Part shown: piece after piece, positions 9,420 through 17,599 of the stretch
How positions within the stretch are numbered: the first letter of the stretch is position 1
How the letters are laid out: the number at the start of each line of letters is the position of its first letter
Assembly: GCA_021325275.1 (NCBI GenBank)
Contig: JAJPHL010000051.1
Coordinates: forward strand, 19,294-83,293
Direction: 5' to 3'
Origin: Terriglobia bacterium
GTDB lineage: Bacteria > Acidobacteriota > Terriglobia > JAJPHL01
DNA length: 64,000 nucleotides
Notes under the pieces: model-generated
Databases searched by the model: none
Seen by the model: the letters and a program-made list of their open reading frames with translations, nothing else
Told to the model about the DNA's origin: nothing
Made by a program: the position numbers and the translations under genes

Positions 9420-11117
9420 ATGCTAATTCTAGGAATCTCCGGCCTGCGACATCATTCTACCGCGTCGCTGGTCCGCGACGGCGAAGTTCTGGCCGCGTGC
9501 GAAGAAGGAAAACTCACCGGACGCGCCGATCCCAGCGGATTGCCGCGCCGCGCCATGCAGTTTTGCCTGGAGAAATCGGGCGCTGCGCCCGGCGACATCG
9601 ACGCCATCGCGCTCGACACGCATCCGTGGCGTTTGTGGGGCAGCGAACTGGGATTTCGCACCGCCAAGTTCCTGCATGCGCCGGTGGCGTCCACGTACTA
9701 CGGCATCGAAAGCTTCAATCACATTCGCGAACAGTTGAACAACGTGCGGATCTTGCGCGAAATGTATCCGCGCGCCGAAATCGTTTACGGCGACCATCAT
9801 CGCGCCCACGCGGCCGCGGCGTTCTTCGCGTCGGGGTTCGAGCGCGCTCTCGTGCTCACGCTCGACGGCGGCAGTTCCTGGGGTTCGGGATTGCTCGCGG
9901 CCGGCGAAGGCGCCGAATTGCGCACGCTGGCCACGTCGCGGTTTCCCGATTCGCCCGGCTTTCTCTATAGCCAGATCACCGCGATGCTGGGATGGCGCGC
10001 CAACGCCGACGAACACCGCACGCAATGGCTCTCTACGGTGGGAAAACCAACGATGCGCGCGGTGTTCGACCGCGTGCTTGAGCCGCTCACGCGCGGCGAG
10101 TTGCGGATGCGCGCGGGCTGTTTCAATTCCAGCGTCGCCGAAGTCATTTGCCTCTCGCGGCAATTCTTGAAAGAACTGGAACTTCCCAACGGCGACCACC
10201 GCGCCGCCGCTTCGATGCCCGAAGAATGGCGCGCCAACGTGGCCGCGAGTTTGCAAGCGGCGCTGGAAGACGCGATCGTGGGTCTGGCGAAAACTTGGCG
10301 CGAAAAAACCGGCATGACCGCGATGTGTTTCGGCGGCGGCGTGGCCTTCAACGCATTATTGATCGAAGCGCTGGCCTCGCGCTCGGGATTCGCGCAAGGT
10401 TTTGTTTCACCGGCGGCGGGCAACGCCGGATGTTCGATGGGCGCGGCGTGGCTCCTGGGACTGACGCGCAAAATTCCTCCGCGCGGCACGCCGTTCTCGC
10501 CGTACTTGGGTCCCGTGTTCGCGCCGCAACAGATCAAGGACTTCCTCGACAACTGCCGCTTGACCTATCGCAATCTCTCCGCGCCGCAAATGATTCAAGA
10601 GGTCGTCGACAAACTCGCAGCCGGCGGAATCGTGGGATGGTTCCAAGGCGCGGCGGAGTTTGGACCGCGAGCCCTCGGCCATCGCAGCATTTTGGCCGCG
10701 CCCAACGACGAATGGGTGAAGGAAAACTTAAACGCGTTTACCAAGCGCCGCGAAAGTTTTCGTCCCCTCGCCGCGTCGGTGGTGGAAGAGCAGGCGGGAG
10801 AGTTTTTCGAATTCCCTTGGGCTTCGCCGCCGCAATTTCTCGGCACGGTGGCGCGCGTGAAAGACCCCAAAGCGATTCCGGGACTCGCGTTCTCGGGCCA
10901 TCGGGCGCGCGTGCATGTCGTGTCGCGCACGGCGAATCGCGAATTTCACGATTTACTCATGCGCTGCGGACAAACCATGGGCCGTCCGTTGCTCATCAAC
11001 ACGTCGTTCAACGCACCCGGCGAGCCATTGGTGGTGACACCGCAAGAGGCGCTGCGCGTTTTCTATTCCACCGGCATCGATTGCTTGGCGCTCGGCGATT
11101 TCTTGATCGGTAAGTAA
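9420..11117 (+). CDS. Carbamoyltransferase, NodU/CmcH family
   Basis: The 565-residue protein starts ILGISGLRHHSTASLVRDGEVLAACEEGK, the typical NodU/CmcH opening. It has the metal and carbamoyl-phosphate region GDHHRAHAAAAFF followed by VLTLDGGSSWGSG. The C-terminal domain has GIVGWFQGAAEFGPRALGHRSI, a RESFRPLAASV segment and RPLLINTSFNAPGEPLV. Members form carbamoyladenylate and transfer the carbamoyl group to a hydroxyl on a sugar or natural product. No biosynthetic cluster is visible around it, so the acceptor is unknown. The ADEHRTQWLST motif differs from the E-K-M-GLAPYG form of the best-studied members. The gene is followed after 13 bases by an Hpt gene. Confidence 0.9.
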   Translation: MLILGISGLRHHSTASLVRDGEVLAACEEGKLTGRADPSGLPRRAMQFCLEKSGAAPGDIDAIALDTHPWRLWGSELGFRTAKFLHAPVASTYYGIESFNHIREQLNNVRILREMYPRAEIVYGDHHRAHAAAAFFASGFERALVLTLDGGSSWGSGLLAAGEGAELRTLATSRFPDSPGFLYSQITAMLGWRANADEHRTQWLSTVGKPTMRAVFDRVLEPLTRGELRMRAGCFNSSVAEVICLSRQFLKELELPNGDHRAAASMPEEWRANVAASLQAALEDAIVGLAKTWREKTGMTAMCFGGGVAFNALLIEALASRSGFAQGFVSPAAGNAGCSMGAAWLLGLTRKIPPRGTPFSPYLGPVFAPQQIKDFLDNCRLTYRNLSAPQMIQEVVDKLAAGGIVGWFQGAAEFGPRALGHRSILAAPNDEWVKENLNAFTKRRESFRPLAASVVEEQAGEFFEFPWASPPQFLGTVARVKDPKAIPGLAFSGHRARVHVVSRTANREFHDLLMRCGQTMGRPLLINTSFNAPGEPLVVTPQEALRVFYSTGIDCLALGDFLIGK

Positions 11118-11130
11118 AGGAGACTTTCGG

Positions 11131-11487
11131 ATGGACCTGAATTCACCTGGAGAGGCCTCGCCACAAGAGCAAATCCAACAAACGATCAGCCGGCTATGGC
11201 TGCGCTTTCGCGATTCGATTTTCGAGCAAGTCGCGCGGATCGAAGCGGCGGCGGCGGCGTCCGCGCAGAAAACGCTCAGCGAGGAGCAGCGCGCGGGCGC
11301 GCTGTCGGACGCGCACAAACTCGCGGGGTCGCTGGGAACATTTGGATTTCCAAAGGCGGGCGAGATCGCGCGTGAGTGCGAGCATTTGTTTGCCGCAGGT
11401 GAAATCGATTCGACGCGTGCCGTGCACTTGGCGGCGGCGTTACATAAGGAATTATCGCAAGCGGCGAGTGCAGTCGCCGGCCAATGA
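11131..11487 (+). CDS. Histidine phosphotransfer (Hpt) domain protein
   Basis: This is a 118-residue, single-domain helical protein. DAHKLAGSLGTFGF carries the H-K-x-x-G signature with phospho-accepting His62. The flanking helices (QEQIQQTISRLWLRF; GEIARECEHLFAAGEI) fit the four-helix Hpt bundle. A strong AAGGAGA ribosome binding site precedes the ATG. The gene is 13 bases downstream of the carbamoyltransferase and is probably co-transcribed with it. It may relay phosphate for the hybrid kinases at 18-25 kb, which lack an Hpt domain of their own; that link is inference. Confidence 0.88.
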   Translation: MDLNSPGEASPQEQIQQTISRLWLRFRDSIFEQVARIEAAAAASAQKTLSEEQRAGALSDAHKLAGSLGTFGFPKAGEIARECEHLFAAGEIDSTRAVHLAAALHKELSQAASAVAGQ

Positions 11488-11498
11488 GCTGCACGGCA

Positions 11499-13406
11499 TC
11501 ATTTTCTGCCGGTCGAGGGCATTTCCTGCAGCGCCTCACGTGCCGGCGCAAAATCCGGACGCAATTGCAACGCGCGAGCAAATTCCATCGCCGCGGCGTC
11601 GAGCGAATTCAAGTGCCGGTAGGCGATTCCCAGGTTGTAATGCGCCATGTACATCGCGGGATGATTTCCTCCCACGTCGATCGCGTTCTTGAACGCTGCC
11701 GCGCCGTCGCTGTAGCGAGTCACATTGTTGTACGCCACGCCTAGATTGATGTAGGCCTCGACGTAACGCGGATTCTCGGCCACCGCGCGTTCGAGGAGCG
11801 AAATCGCCGCCGAATAATCCTGCTGTTTGATGTCGAGCACCGCGAGCGCCGTTTGCGCTTCGGGATAATCCGGCCGAAGCGCCAGCGCCGTCTTGTATTC
11901 GGCGCCCGCGCCCGCCGCGTCGCCGAGCGCCGCGAGCGCCATGCCCAATCCCATGTGCGCCTCTGAGGCCGACGGCTTGAGTTCGATGGCCTGGCGAAAC
12001 TCTTTTGCCGCCTCCACCGGACGCCGTGACTGAACGTAGGCGTTGGCCAATAGCACATGAAACGCGGAGTCCTGCGGCTGTCGCGCCGCGGCCTCCCGAA
12101 ATCTCTCGATCGCGGTGTCGAGATCGCCGCGCCGTTGCGCGACGTATCCCAGGTTTGCCAGCGGCGTTCCGGATTGTGGCGCAGCGGCGGCGGCCGCGGT
12201 GAACAAGCGCTCGTCGTCGTGCCAGTCGAGATTGCGAGGCAACAGAATCCACGCCGACGCGACGACCGTCGCGGCGACCGCGCCCCACGCGAGCATCTTT
12301 TGTCGCGCCGCGAGTTTTTCCCAAAGCGCGGCGACAACGATCACGAATCCGGCTGACGGCAGATACAGATAGCGTTCCCCGAACACGGCGTCGCCCACGC
12401 CGTTGATGTTGAGGGCCGGTGCGAGTGTGGCGAGGATGAAGAATAGTCCAAAGGAAATCGCGCCGCGCCGCCAGCAGACGATCGCGAGCGCGGCGAGCGC
12501 GGCCAACATCGCGAGGATCACGGTGGGCGTAAGCGTTGTCGCCGGCTCGAACGGATAAAAGTAATGCAGATTGACCGGCGCGAGCAGCTTGGCAAAATAT
12601 TCGCCGAGCGTCGCGACAATGCTCAACGCGAGCGGGCCCGAGACGGAATGGTGCAACCCTTGGGCGGGCGCAAGGGCCCCGAGCGCATGCACGCGCAGCA
12701 CTAAGTAAATCGCGAAGACGCCGGCCAGTACGGCGTACATCGCGTAGTTCTTGGGAAATCTGCGGAGGCAGAGGAATTCGTACGCGATCAACAGCGGCAG
12801 GAGCATCGCGCCCGGTTCTTTCGAAAGCAGCGCGAGAAAAAACAGCATCGAGATCATGGCGATTTGCGCGGCAGCCGGTTTTGCCTCCACGCGTGCGAAA
12901 ATCAGGAGCGCGGCCAGCACCGGCAGCGTCATCACCACGTCGGGCACGGCGATCCACGCGACCGCCTCGTTGTGAATGGGATGCACGGCGAAAAGAATCG
13001 CCGCCACCAGCGCCGCGTCGCGCGAGGCGAGCAAACGCCGCGCCAGCGCGAACACCAGCAGCGTGTTGGCTACGTGAAACAGCACCATCATCGCGTGGAA
13101 CGCCGTCGCGTCGAAGCCGAATGCGCGATACAGCAGGAAATGCATCAGCGTCGGCAGCGGCCGATAGTAATTCGCGGCCGTCCCCACCGCCGACCAGGCG
13201 GCGCGGCCGAAAATTTTTGGGATCGCGCCGGCGTCGGTGACCAGCGGATTCGCCAGAACCAGCGCGTTGTCGTCGGAGACGAATCCATTGCCGAGCGTAT
13301 TCGCGTAGACGCCGAATGCCAGCGCCGCGAGCAACAAGTACGGCCACGCGCGTTGCCACCACGAAGATTGAGGCGGAGCCGGCGCGGATTGGCGCGATTT
13401 CTTCAA
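11499..13406 (-). CDS. Membrane glycosyltransferase-like (GT-C/TMTC-type) protein with C-terminal TPRs
   Basis: This 635-residue protein has about ten transmembrane segments in residues ~20-400, with the luminal-loop motif GNGFVSDDN after the first helix. That is the acidic pair typical of GT-C and TMTC-like O-mannosyltransferases. From ~400 to the end it has TPR units (AHMGLGMALAALGDAAGAGAEYKTAL, AYINLGVAYNNVTRYSDGAAAFKNAI). It probably transfers a lipid-linked sugar to an exported protein, but donor and acceptor are unknown. The TTG start overlaps the TGA of the upstream paralogue (TTGA), indicating translational coupling. It is a tandem paralogue of the gene at 13403-15349. Confidence 0.82.
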   Translation of the reverse strand: MKKSRQSAPAPPQSSWWQRAWPYLLLAALAFGVYANTLGNGFVSDDNALVLANPLVTDAGAIPKIFGRAAWSAVGTAANYYRPLPTLMHFLLYRAFGFDATAFHAMMVLFHVANTLLVFALARRLLASRDAALVAAILFAVHPIHNEAVAWIAVPDVVMTLPVLAALLIFARVEAKPAAAQIAMISMLFFLALLSKEPGAMLLPLLIAYEFLCLRRFPKNYAMYAVLAGVFAIYLVLRVHALGALAPAQGLHHSVSGPLALSIVATLGEYFAKLLAPVNLHYFYPFEPATTLTPTVILAMLAALAALAIVCWRRGAISFGLFFILATLAPALNINGVGDAVFGERYLYLPSAGFVIVVAALWEKLAARQKMLAWGAVAATVVASAWILLPRNLDWHDDERLFTAAAAAAPQSGTPLANLGYVAQRRGDLDTAIERFREAAARQPQDSAFHVLLANAYVQSRRPVEAAKEFRQAIELKPSASEAHMGLGMALAALGDAAGAGAEYKTALALRPDYPEAQTALAVLDIKQQDYSAAISLLERAVAENPRYVEAYINLGVAYNNVTRYSDGAAAFKNAIDVGGNHPAMYMAHYNLGIAYRHLNSLDAAAMEFARALQLRPDFAPAREALQEMPSTGRK

Positions 13407-15349
13407 AACGGTTTCTTGGCCGGTTGCTGCTGGATCATTTTCTGCGTTTGTTCGAGAGCATTCCGCGCGGCTTCAAAATCGGGCTTCAGTTGAAGGGCTT
13501 TTGAAAACTCCATCGAAGCCGCGTCCAGCGAATTCAAATGTGTATAGGAAATGCCCAGATTGAAGTGCGCCACCGAGATGCTGGGATGCGCCGGTCCCAC
13601 TTCGATGGCTTTGCGAAACGCCGCCGCGCCCTCGGTGAAGCGGTTCGTGTCGTTGTACGCCACACCCAAGTTGATATACGCCTCGGTGTAGCGCGGATTC
13701 GCATCGATGGCGCGCTGCAACAATTCTTCGGCGCCGGGATAATCTTTTCCCTTCAAGCGCAGCAACGCGAGCGCCGTGAACGCTTCGGGGTACTTCGGCT
13801 TTAGTTCCAGCGCGCGCTTGTGCGACGCGATTGCGCCGTTCACGTCGCCGAGCGCTTCCAGAGCGAGTCCCAAATTCATGTACGCCTCGGCGTAATCGGG
13901 TTTCAGTTCGGTGGCGCGCCGTAATTCCGCGGCGGCGCGTTGGTACTCGTGTTTCTGCGCATACGCGTTGCCGAGATTGTTGTGAAAAAGCGCGGAGTTC
14001 GGATCGAGCTTCAACGCCTCGAGATACTGCTGGATCGCCGCATCGTACTCGCCGCGCTGATAGTGGAACCATCCAAGATTTCCCACCAGCGTCCCCGATT
14101 TCGGCGACGCTGCGGCGCTCACCGTGAACAATCGCACGTCATCGTGCCAATCGAGATTGCGCGGGATCACGATCCACGCCGACGCAGCGACGATCACGGC
14201 CGTGGCGATCCAAGCGGCCAGGCGCTGTCGCGCGGCGATCCACTCCCACGCGACCGCCAAGGCGAGCACGAAACCCACCGAGGGCAAATAAAGATAACGT
14301 TCGGTAAAGACGTTCTCGCCGATTCCGTTGATGTTCAGCGCGGGGGCCAGCGGCGTCAGGATGAAGAACAATCCGTAGGAAACAAGCGGCGCTTTCTTGC
14401 GTAAGAGAAAGATGCCCGCCACCACGCCGATTTCCGCGGCCAGCGACGCGATGACGGTGGGCGTCACCGATGTGGTCGCTTCGAAGTAATGAAAATAGTT
14501 CAGGTGAATCGGCAGGACGAGCTTACCGAGATACTCACCGAGCGTCGCGACGATGCTGAGGACCAGCGAAGTTCCGTGCAGCTTGTAGTAAAACCCCTGC
14601 GCCGGTGCGACTCCGCCGAGCGCGTGAATCCGCAACAGGAGATACGCGCCGAAGACGCCCGTCATCGACGCGTAGAGCGGCCAGTTCTTGAGCGGCGAGC
14701 GTCCCAGATAGAGCCATTCGTACCCGGCGAGCAAGGGAATCAGCATCGCGCCGGGCTCTTTCGTCAGCAGCGCGAGAAAAAACAGCGCCGCAATCGCCGC
14801 GATCCGCCGTCCCCGCATCTCCGACTGCCAACGGACGAACAAGAGCAGCGCGACGAGCACGATCATCGTCAGCAGTACGTCGGGAAGCACGGCGATCCAC
14901 ACCACCGGCTCGTCGTGGATGGGATGCACGGCGAAAACGATGGCGGCGAACAGCGCGGCGTCGCGCGACTTCAGCAAGCGGCGCGCCAGCGCGAACACCA
15001 GCAGCGTGTTCACCACGTGAATCGCGATCATTCCCAAGTGAAACGTGAACGGATCAAAACCCACGGCGTAATACATCGCCATGTAGAGCAGCATTTGGAT
15101 CGGCCGGTAGTAGTTGGTGGTCTCTTGCCCGGCGAAGGCCCAAATGTGATGCTGCAGAACTTGCGGGATCTGATGCCAATCGGTGACCAGCGGATTCGAG
15201 AGGAGCTGAAAATCGTCATCGGAGACGAATCCGTTGCCGAGCGCGTTGGCGTAGATGCCGAAGGCCAGCGCGGCGAGCAGGAGGTACGGCCAAAGCGGTT
15301 TTTCCGCGGGCGGGCGAATGGCGGGTTTCGATGGCTGCTTCTTCTTCAA
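13403..15349 (-). CDS. Membrane glycosyltransferase-like (GT-C/TMTC-type) protein with C-terminal TPRs
   Basis: This is the first of two paralogues, 648 residues with the same plan: WPYLLLAALAFGIYANALGNGFVSDDD, multiple membrane helices, a LLTKEPGAMLIPLL segment, an LYLPSVGFVLALAVAWEW segment, and then TPRs (AYMNLGLALEALGDVNGAIASHKRALELKPKYPEA). The start is a TTG at 15349: a TAA sits three codons upstream in frame and no ATG is available. The gene is divergent from the YwqK-like gene at 15372, with only 22 bases between starts. The pair is likely an operon of two related protein glycosyltransferases. Confidence 0.82.
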   Translation of the reverse strand: MKKKQPSKPAIRPPAEKPLWPYLLLAALAFGIYANALGNGFVSDDDFQLLSNPLVTDWHQIPQVLQHHIWAFAGQETTNYYRPIQMLLYMAMYYAVGFDPFTFHLGMIAIHVVNTLLVFALARRLLKSRDAALFAAIVFAVHPIHDEPVVWIAVLPDVLLTMIVLVALLLFVRWQSEMRGRRIAAIAALFFLALLTKEPGAMLIPLLAGYEWLYLGRSPLKNWPLYASMTGVFGAYLLLRIHALGGVAPAQGFYYKLHGTSLVLSIVATLGEYLGKLVLPIHLNYFHYFEATTSVTPTVIASLAAEIGVVAGIFLLRKKAPLVSYGLFFILTPLAPALNINGIGENVFTERYLYLPSVGFVLALAVAWEWIAARQRLAAWIATAVIVAASAWIVIPRNLDWHDDVRLFTVSAAASPKSGTLVGNLGWFHYQRGEYDAAIQQYLEALKLDPNSALFHNNLGNAYAQKHEYQRAAAELRRATELKPDYAEAYMNLGLALEALGDVNGAIASHKRALELKPKYPEAFTALALLRLKGKDYPGAEELLQRAIDANPRYTEAYINLGVAYNDTNRFTEGAAAFRKAIEVGPAHPSISVAHFNLGISYTHLNSLDAASMEFSKALQLKPDFEAARNALEQTQKMIQQQPAKKPF

Positions 15350-15371
15350 AGGGAATTATCATTGTATCGTC

Positions 15372-15995
15372 ATGCGTAGCAGCATTCCGAAAAACGCACG
15401 CGAGCGCGTTGCCGCGCGACATCCGAACGGCGCGAAGCAACGGACGTTCTATTACCTCGACGGCCAGAAGGTCGGCCGGCGAACCTGGTCGGAATCGGGA
15501 GAGTTGTGCACGGAATGCGGCGTCAAGGATGGAAAGGATCAAGGACTCTACCGCGAGTTTTCGGACGGCGCGCTTCGCTGGGAGGTACGGCTTTCGGCTG
15601 GCATGCGTCACGGGCTGGCGCGATACTTCGATGGTCGCGGCCGGCTGAGGGCAACCACTTACTGGAAGCACGGCACGGGAGTCGACTTGTACTTTGGCGA
15701 TCCCGACGGCTCGCTCACCGAGGAGCGGTATTCTCGCGATGGCTGGTGGCACGGCCCCGAACGCTGGTTCTGCGAGGGAGTCATTTTCCGGGAGACCTAC
15801 TTCAAACGGGGTATTGAACACGGCATCCAGAGGGAGTGGAACGGCAAACGCCTCCGCCGCGGATTCCCGAAGTACTTCCTTAACGGCGGGCAAGTTTCGA
15901 GGCGCGATTACCTCCGCGCGTGCGAGAGCGATTCCGAACTGCCGCCCTTCCGCATGGCCGAGAACAAGCCGACCCGCCGCCCACCGGCTTGTTGA
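15372..15995 (+). CDS. YwqK/MORN-repeat-like protein
   Basis: The 207-residue protein has repeating G-x-x-x-x-Y/W units such as GAKQRTFYYLDGQKVG, DQGLYREFSDGALRWEV, RHGLARYFDGRGRLRATTYWKHG and EHGIQREWNGKRLRRG. These are characteristic of MORN-variant repeats in 'YwqK family' proteins. Family annotation often says antitoxin, but there is no toxin partner here. No signal peptide is seen. I chose ATG 15372; an upstream in-frame ATG at 15255 would overlap the divergent gene by about 95 bases and adds low-complexity sequence. Confidence 0.65.
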   Translation: MRSSIPKNARERVAARHPNGAKQRTFYYLDGQKVGRRTWSESGELCTECGVKDGKDQGLYREFSDGALRWEVRLSAGMRHGLARYFDGRGRLRATTYWKHGTGVDLYFGDPDGSLTEERYSRDGWWHGPERWFCEGVIFRETYFKRGIEHGIQREWNGKRLRRGFPKYFLNGGQVSRRDYLRACESDSELPPFRMAENKPTRRPPAC

Positions 15996-16023
15996 CGTTA
16001 TGGTACCTATAAAAAACAGTTAT

Positions 16024-16051
16024 TTGCGCTGGCCCGCCTTTGCGGTATTCT
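16024..16051 (+). promoter_or_regulatory. Candidate promoter of the SAM riboswitch transcript
   Basis: TTGCGC (16024-16029) and TATTCT (16046-16051) are separated by 16 bases. A start about 7 bases later would begin the transcript immediately before the riboswitch aptamer. It is assigned from sequence resemblance only. Confidence 0.45.
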
Positions 16052-16060
16052 AACTAAGCC

Positions 16061-16195
16061 TGAATCATCAAGAGTGGCTGAGGGAACAGGCCCGACGAAG
16101 CCACGGCAACCGCCTCTCGCTGGAATCGTAACGCGATCCTTGAGAGGGTCCAGGTGCCAATTCCTGCCCCGGGTTTTCCGCCGGGGAAAGATGAC
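16061..16195 (+). promoter_or_regulatory. SAM riboswitch aptamer (SAM-I/S-box clan)
   Basis: The conserved blocks are in order: ATCATCAAGAG, a GTGGCT...AGCCAC P2 stem containing GAGGGAACAGGCCC, CGGCAACC, a CCTCTC...GAGAGG P3 stem, AGGTGCCAATTCC, a CCCCGG...CCGGGG P4 stem, and the closing AAAGATGA. The 5' TCATC pairs with 3' GATGA to form P1. These are hallmarks of S-adenosylmethionine riboswitches. It precedes a threonine-synthase-like gene and a sulfur-carrier gene, so those should respond to SAM, i.e. to methionine supply. Telling SAM-I from SAM-IV variants needs a covariance model. Confidence 0.93.
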
Positions 16196-16264
16196 GGGGC
16201 CGATGGCTTCCACGCCGTCGTCCTTCCTTCTACTTTCCCCAAATTCAAACGGAATCCGGTTTCT

Positions 16265-16302
16265 CGGAGTTAGCCGCCGGCATGCGGGATACTCCGTAGG
16301 AG
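16265..16302 (+). promoter_or_regulatory. Putative translational expression platform of the SAM riboswitch
   Basis: Three short elements lie before the start codon: CGGAGT (16265-16270), ACTCCG (16291-16296) and the Shine-Dalgarno GGAG (16299-16302). The second can pair either with the first, leaving the ribosome site free, or with GGAG, hiding it. This is a classic sequester/anti-sequester arrangement. I saw no U-tract that would suggest a transcription terminator. The switching is inferred from complementarity alone. Confidence 0.5.
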
Positions 16303-16307
16303 AGATG

Positions 16308-17591
16308 ATGAGCAGTTATTTGCTTGGACTGGAATGTCGCGGCTGCGGCCGCGTCCTGCCCGCTGAACCCACTTCTATTTGCGACGAATGCTACTCGCCC
16401 GTCGAGCCCTGCTACGACTACAACGCGCTGCGCGGCAAGCTGACCCGCGAGGTTCTGCAAAGCCGTCCGCGCGACATGTGGCGCTACGCCGAGTTGTTGC
16501 CGTTGCGCCGCGAGCCGCAAGCGCGACTCCCGGTGGGCGGCACGCCGTTGATCGAAGCGCGCAACTTGGGACGCGCGCTGGGCCATCGCGCGTTGTACAT
16601 CAAGAACGATTCGATGAATTACCCCACGCTGTCGTTCAAGGATCGCGTGGTATCGGTGGCGCTGAACGCGGCGCTGGAGTTTGGATACGACACGCTGGCG
16701 TGCTCGTCCACCGGAAACCTGGCCAACGCCGTGGCCGCGCAAGCGGCGCGCGCGGGAATCAAAGCGGTGGTTTTCGTGCCGGCCGATATCGAAGACGCGA
16801 AACTGACGGCGTCGCGCATTTACGGCGCCACCGTCATCCGCGTGCAAGGAAACTACGACGCTGTGAATCGCCTCTGCACGCAAATCTCGCAGGAGCGCCG
16901 CTGGGCGTTTGTGAACGTGAATTTCCGTCCGTTCTACGCCGAGGGATCGAAGACGGTCGGTTACGAAATCGCCGAACAGCTTGGATGGAAGCTGCCAGGC
17001 GCGGTGGTCGTACCGATGGCCGGCGGATCGCTCATCGGACGCATTCGCAAATCGTTTTCGGAGCTTGCTTACTTGGGAATCGTGGAGGACGACGCTCGTG
17101 AAGTGCGGATTTGCGGAGCGCAAGCTTCGGGATGCGCGCCCATCGCGCGCGCCGTGGAGACGGGACGCGCGGAGATCACGCCGGAGCGCCCGGACACGAT
17201 CGCGCGTTCGCTGGTGATCGGCAATCCCGCGGACGGTCCGTTTGCCGCGCGCGCGATTCGCGAGTCGGGCGGCAGCGCCGCGCACGCCACGGACGAAGAA
17301 TTGATCGAAGGCATTCGCTTGCTCGCATCCACCGAGGGGATTTTCGCGGAAACCGCCGGCGGCGTGACTGTCGCGGCGTTCCAAAAACTGATGGCGCAAG
17401 GCGCGATCGATCCGGATCAACCGGCGGTGCTGGTGATCACAGGCAACGGACTGAAGACGGCCGAAGCGGTCGCCAACGTCGGCGGCGAAGTCTTCTTGAT
17501 TCCTCCCAAACTGCGCGAGTTCGATCGCGTGTACGCGGGCAGCGCGAGTCAGGCCGCGCAAGAACAAGCGGCGCAGGAATTGGTGGCATAA
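16308..17591 (+). CDS. thrC: Threonine synthase-like PLP enzyme
   Basis: This is a 427-residue fold-type II PLP enzyme. It has an N-terminal zinc-ribbon-like motif (Cys10, Cys13, Cys25, Cys28), GGTPLIEA, the PLP lysine K111 in LSFKDR, STGNLANAVAAQAA for phosphate binding, GGSLIGR, and a C-terminal VITGNGLKT. Threonine synthase makes threonine from O-phosphohomoserine. The start is set by GGAG five bases before ATG 16308; ATG 16305 is possible. It lies under a SAM riboswitch and is 8 bases upstream of a CysO-like carrier gene. That context raises the alternative that it, or the pair, makes a sulfur amino acid such as homocysteine from the same substrate with protein-bound sulfur. The fold is certain and the reaction less so. 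Confidence 0.85.
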   Translation: MSSYLLGLECRGCGRVLPAEPTSICDECYSPVEPCYDYNALRGKLTREVLQSRPRDMWRYAELLPLRREPQARLPVGGTPLIEARNLGRALGHRALYIKNDSMNYPTLSFKDRVVSVALNAALEFGYDTLACSSTGNLANAVAAQAARAGIKAVVFVPADIEDAKLTASRIYGATVIRVQGNYDAVNRLCTQISQERRWAFVNVNFRPFYAEGSKTVGYEIAEQLGWKLPGAVVVPMAGGSLIGRIRKSFSELAYLGIVEDDAREVRICGAQASGCAPIARAVETGRAEITPERPDTIARSLVIGNPADGPFAARAIRESGGSAAHATDEELIEGIRLLASTEGIFAETAGGVTVAAFQKLMAQGAIDPDQPAVLVITGNGLKTAEAVANVGGEVFLIPPKLREFDRVYAGSASQAAQEQAAQELVA

Positions 17592-17599
17592 GGATCTAT

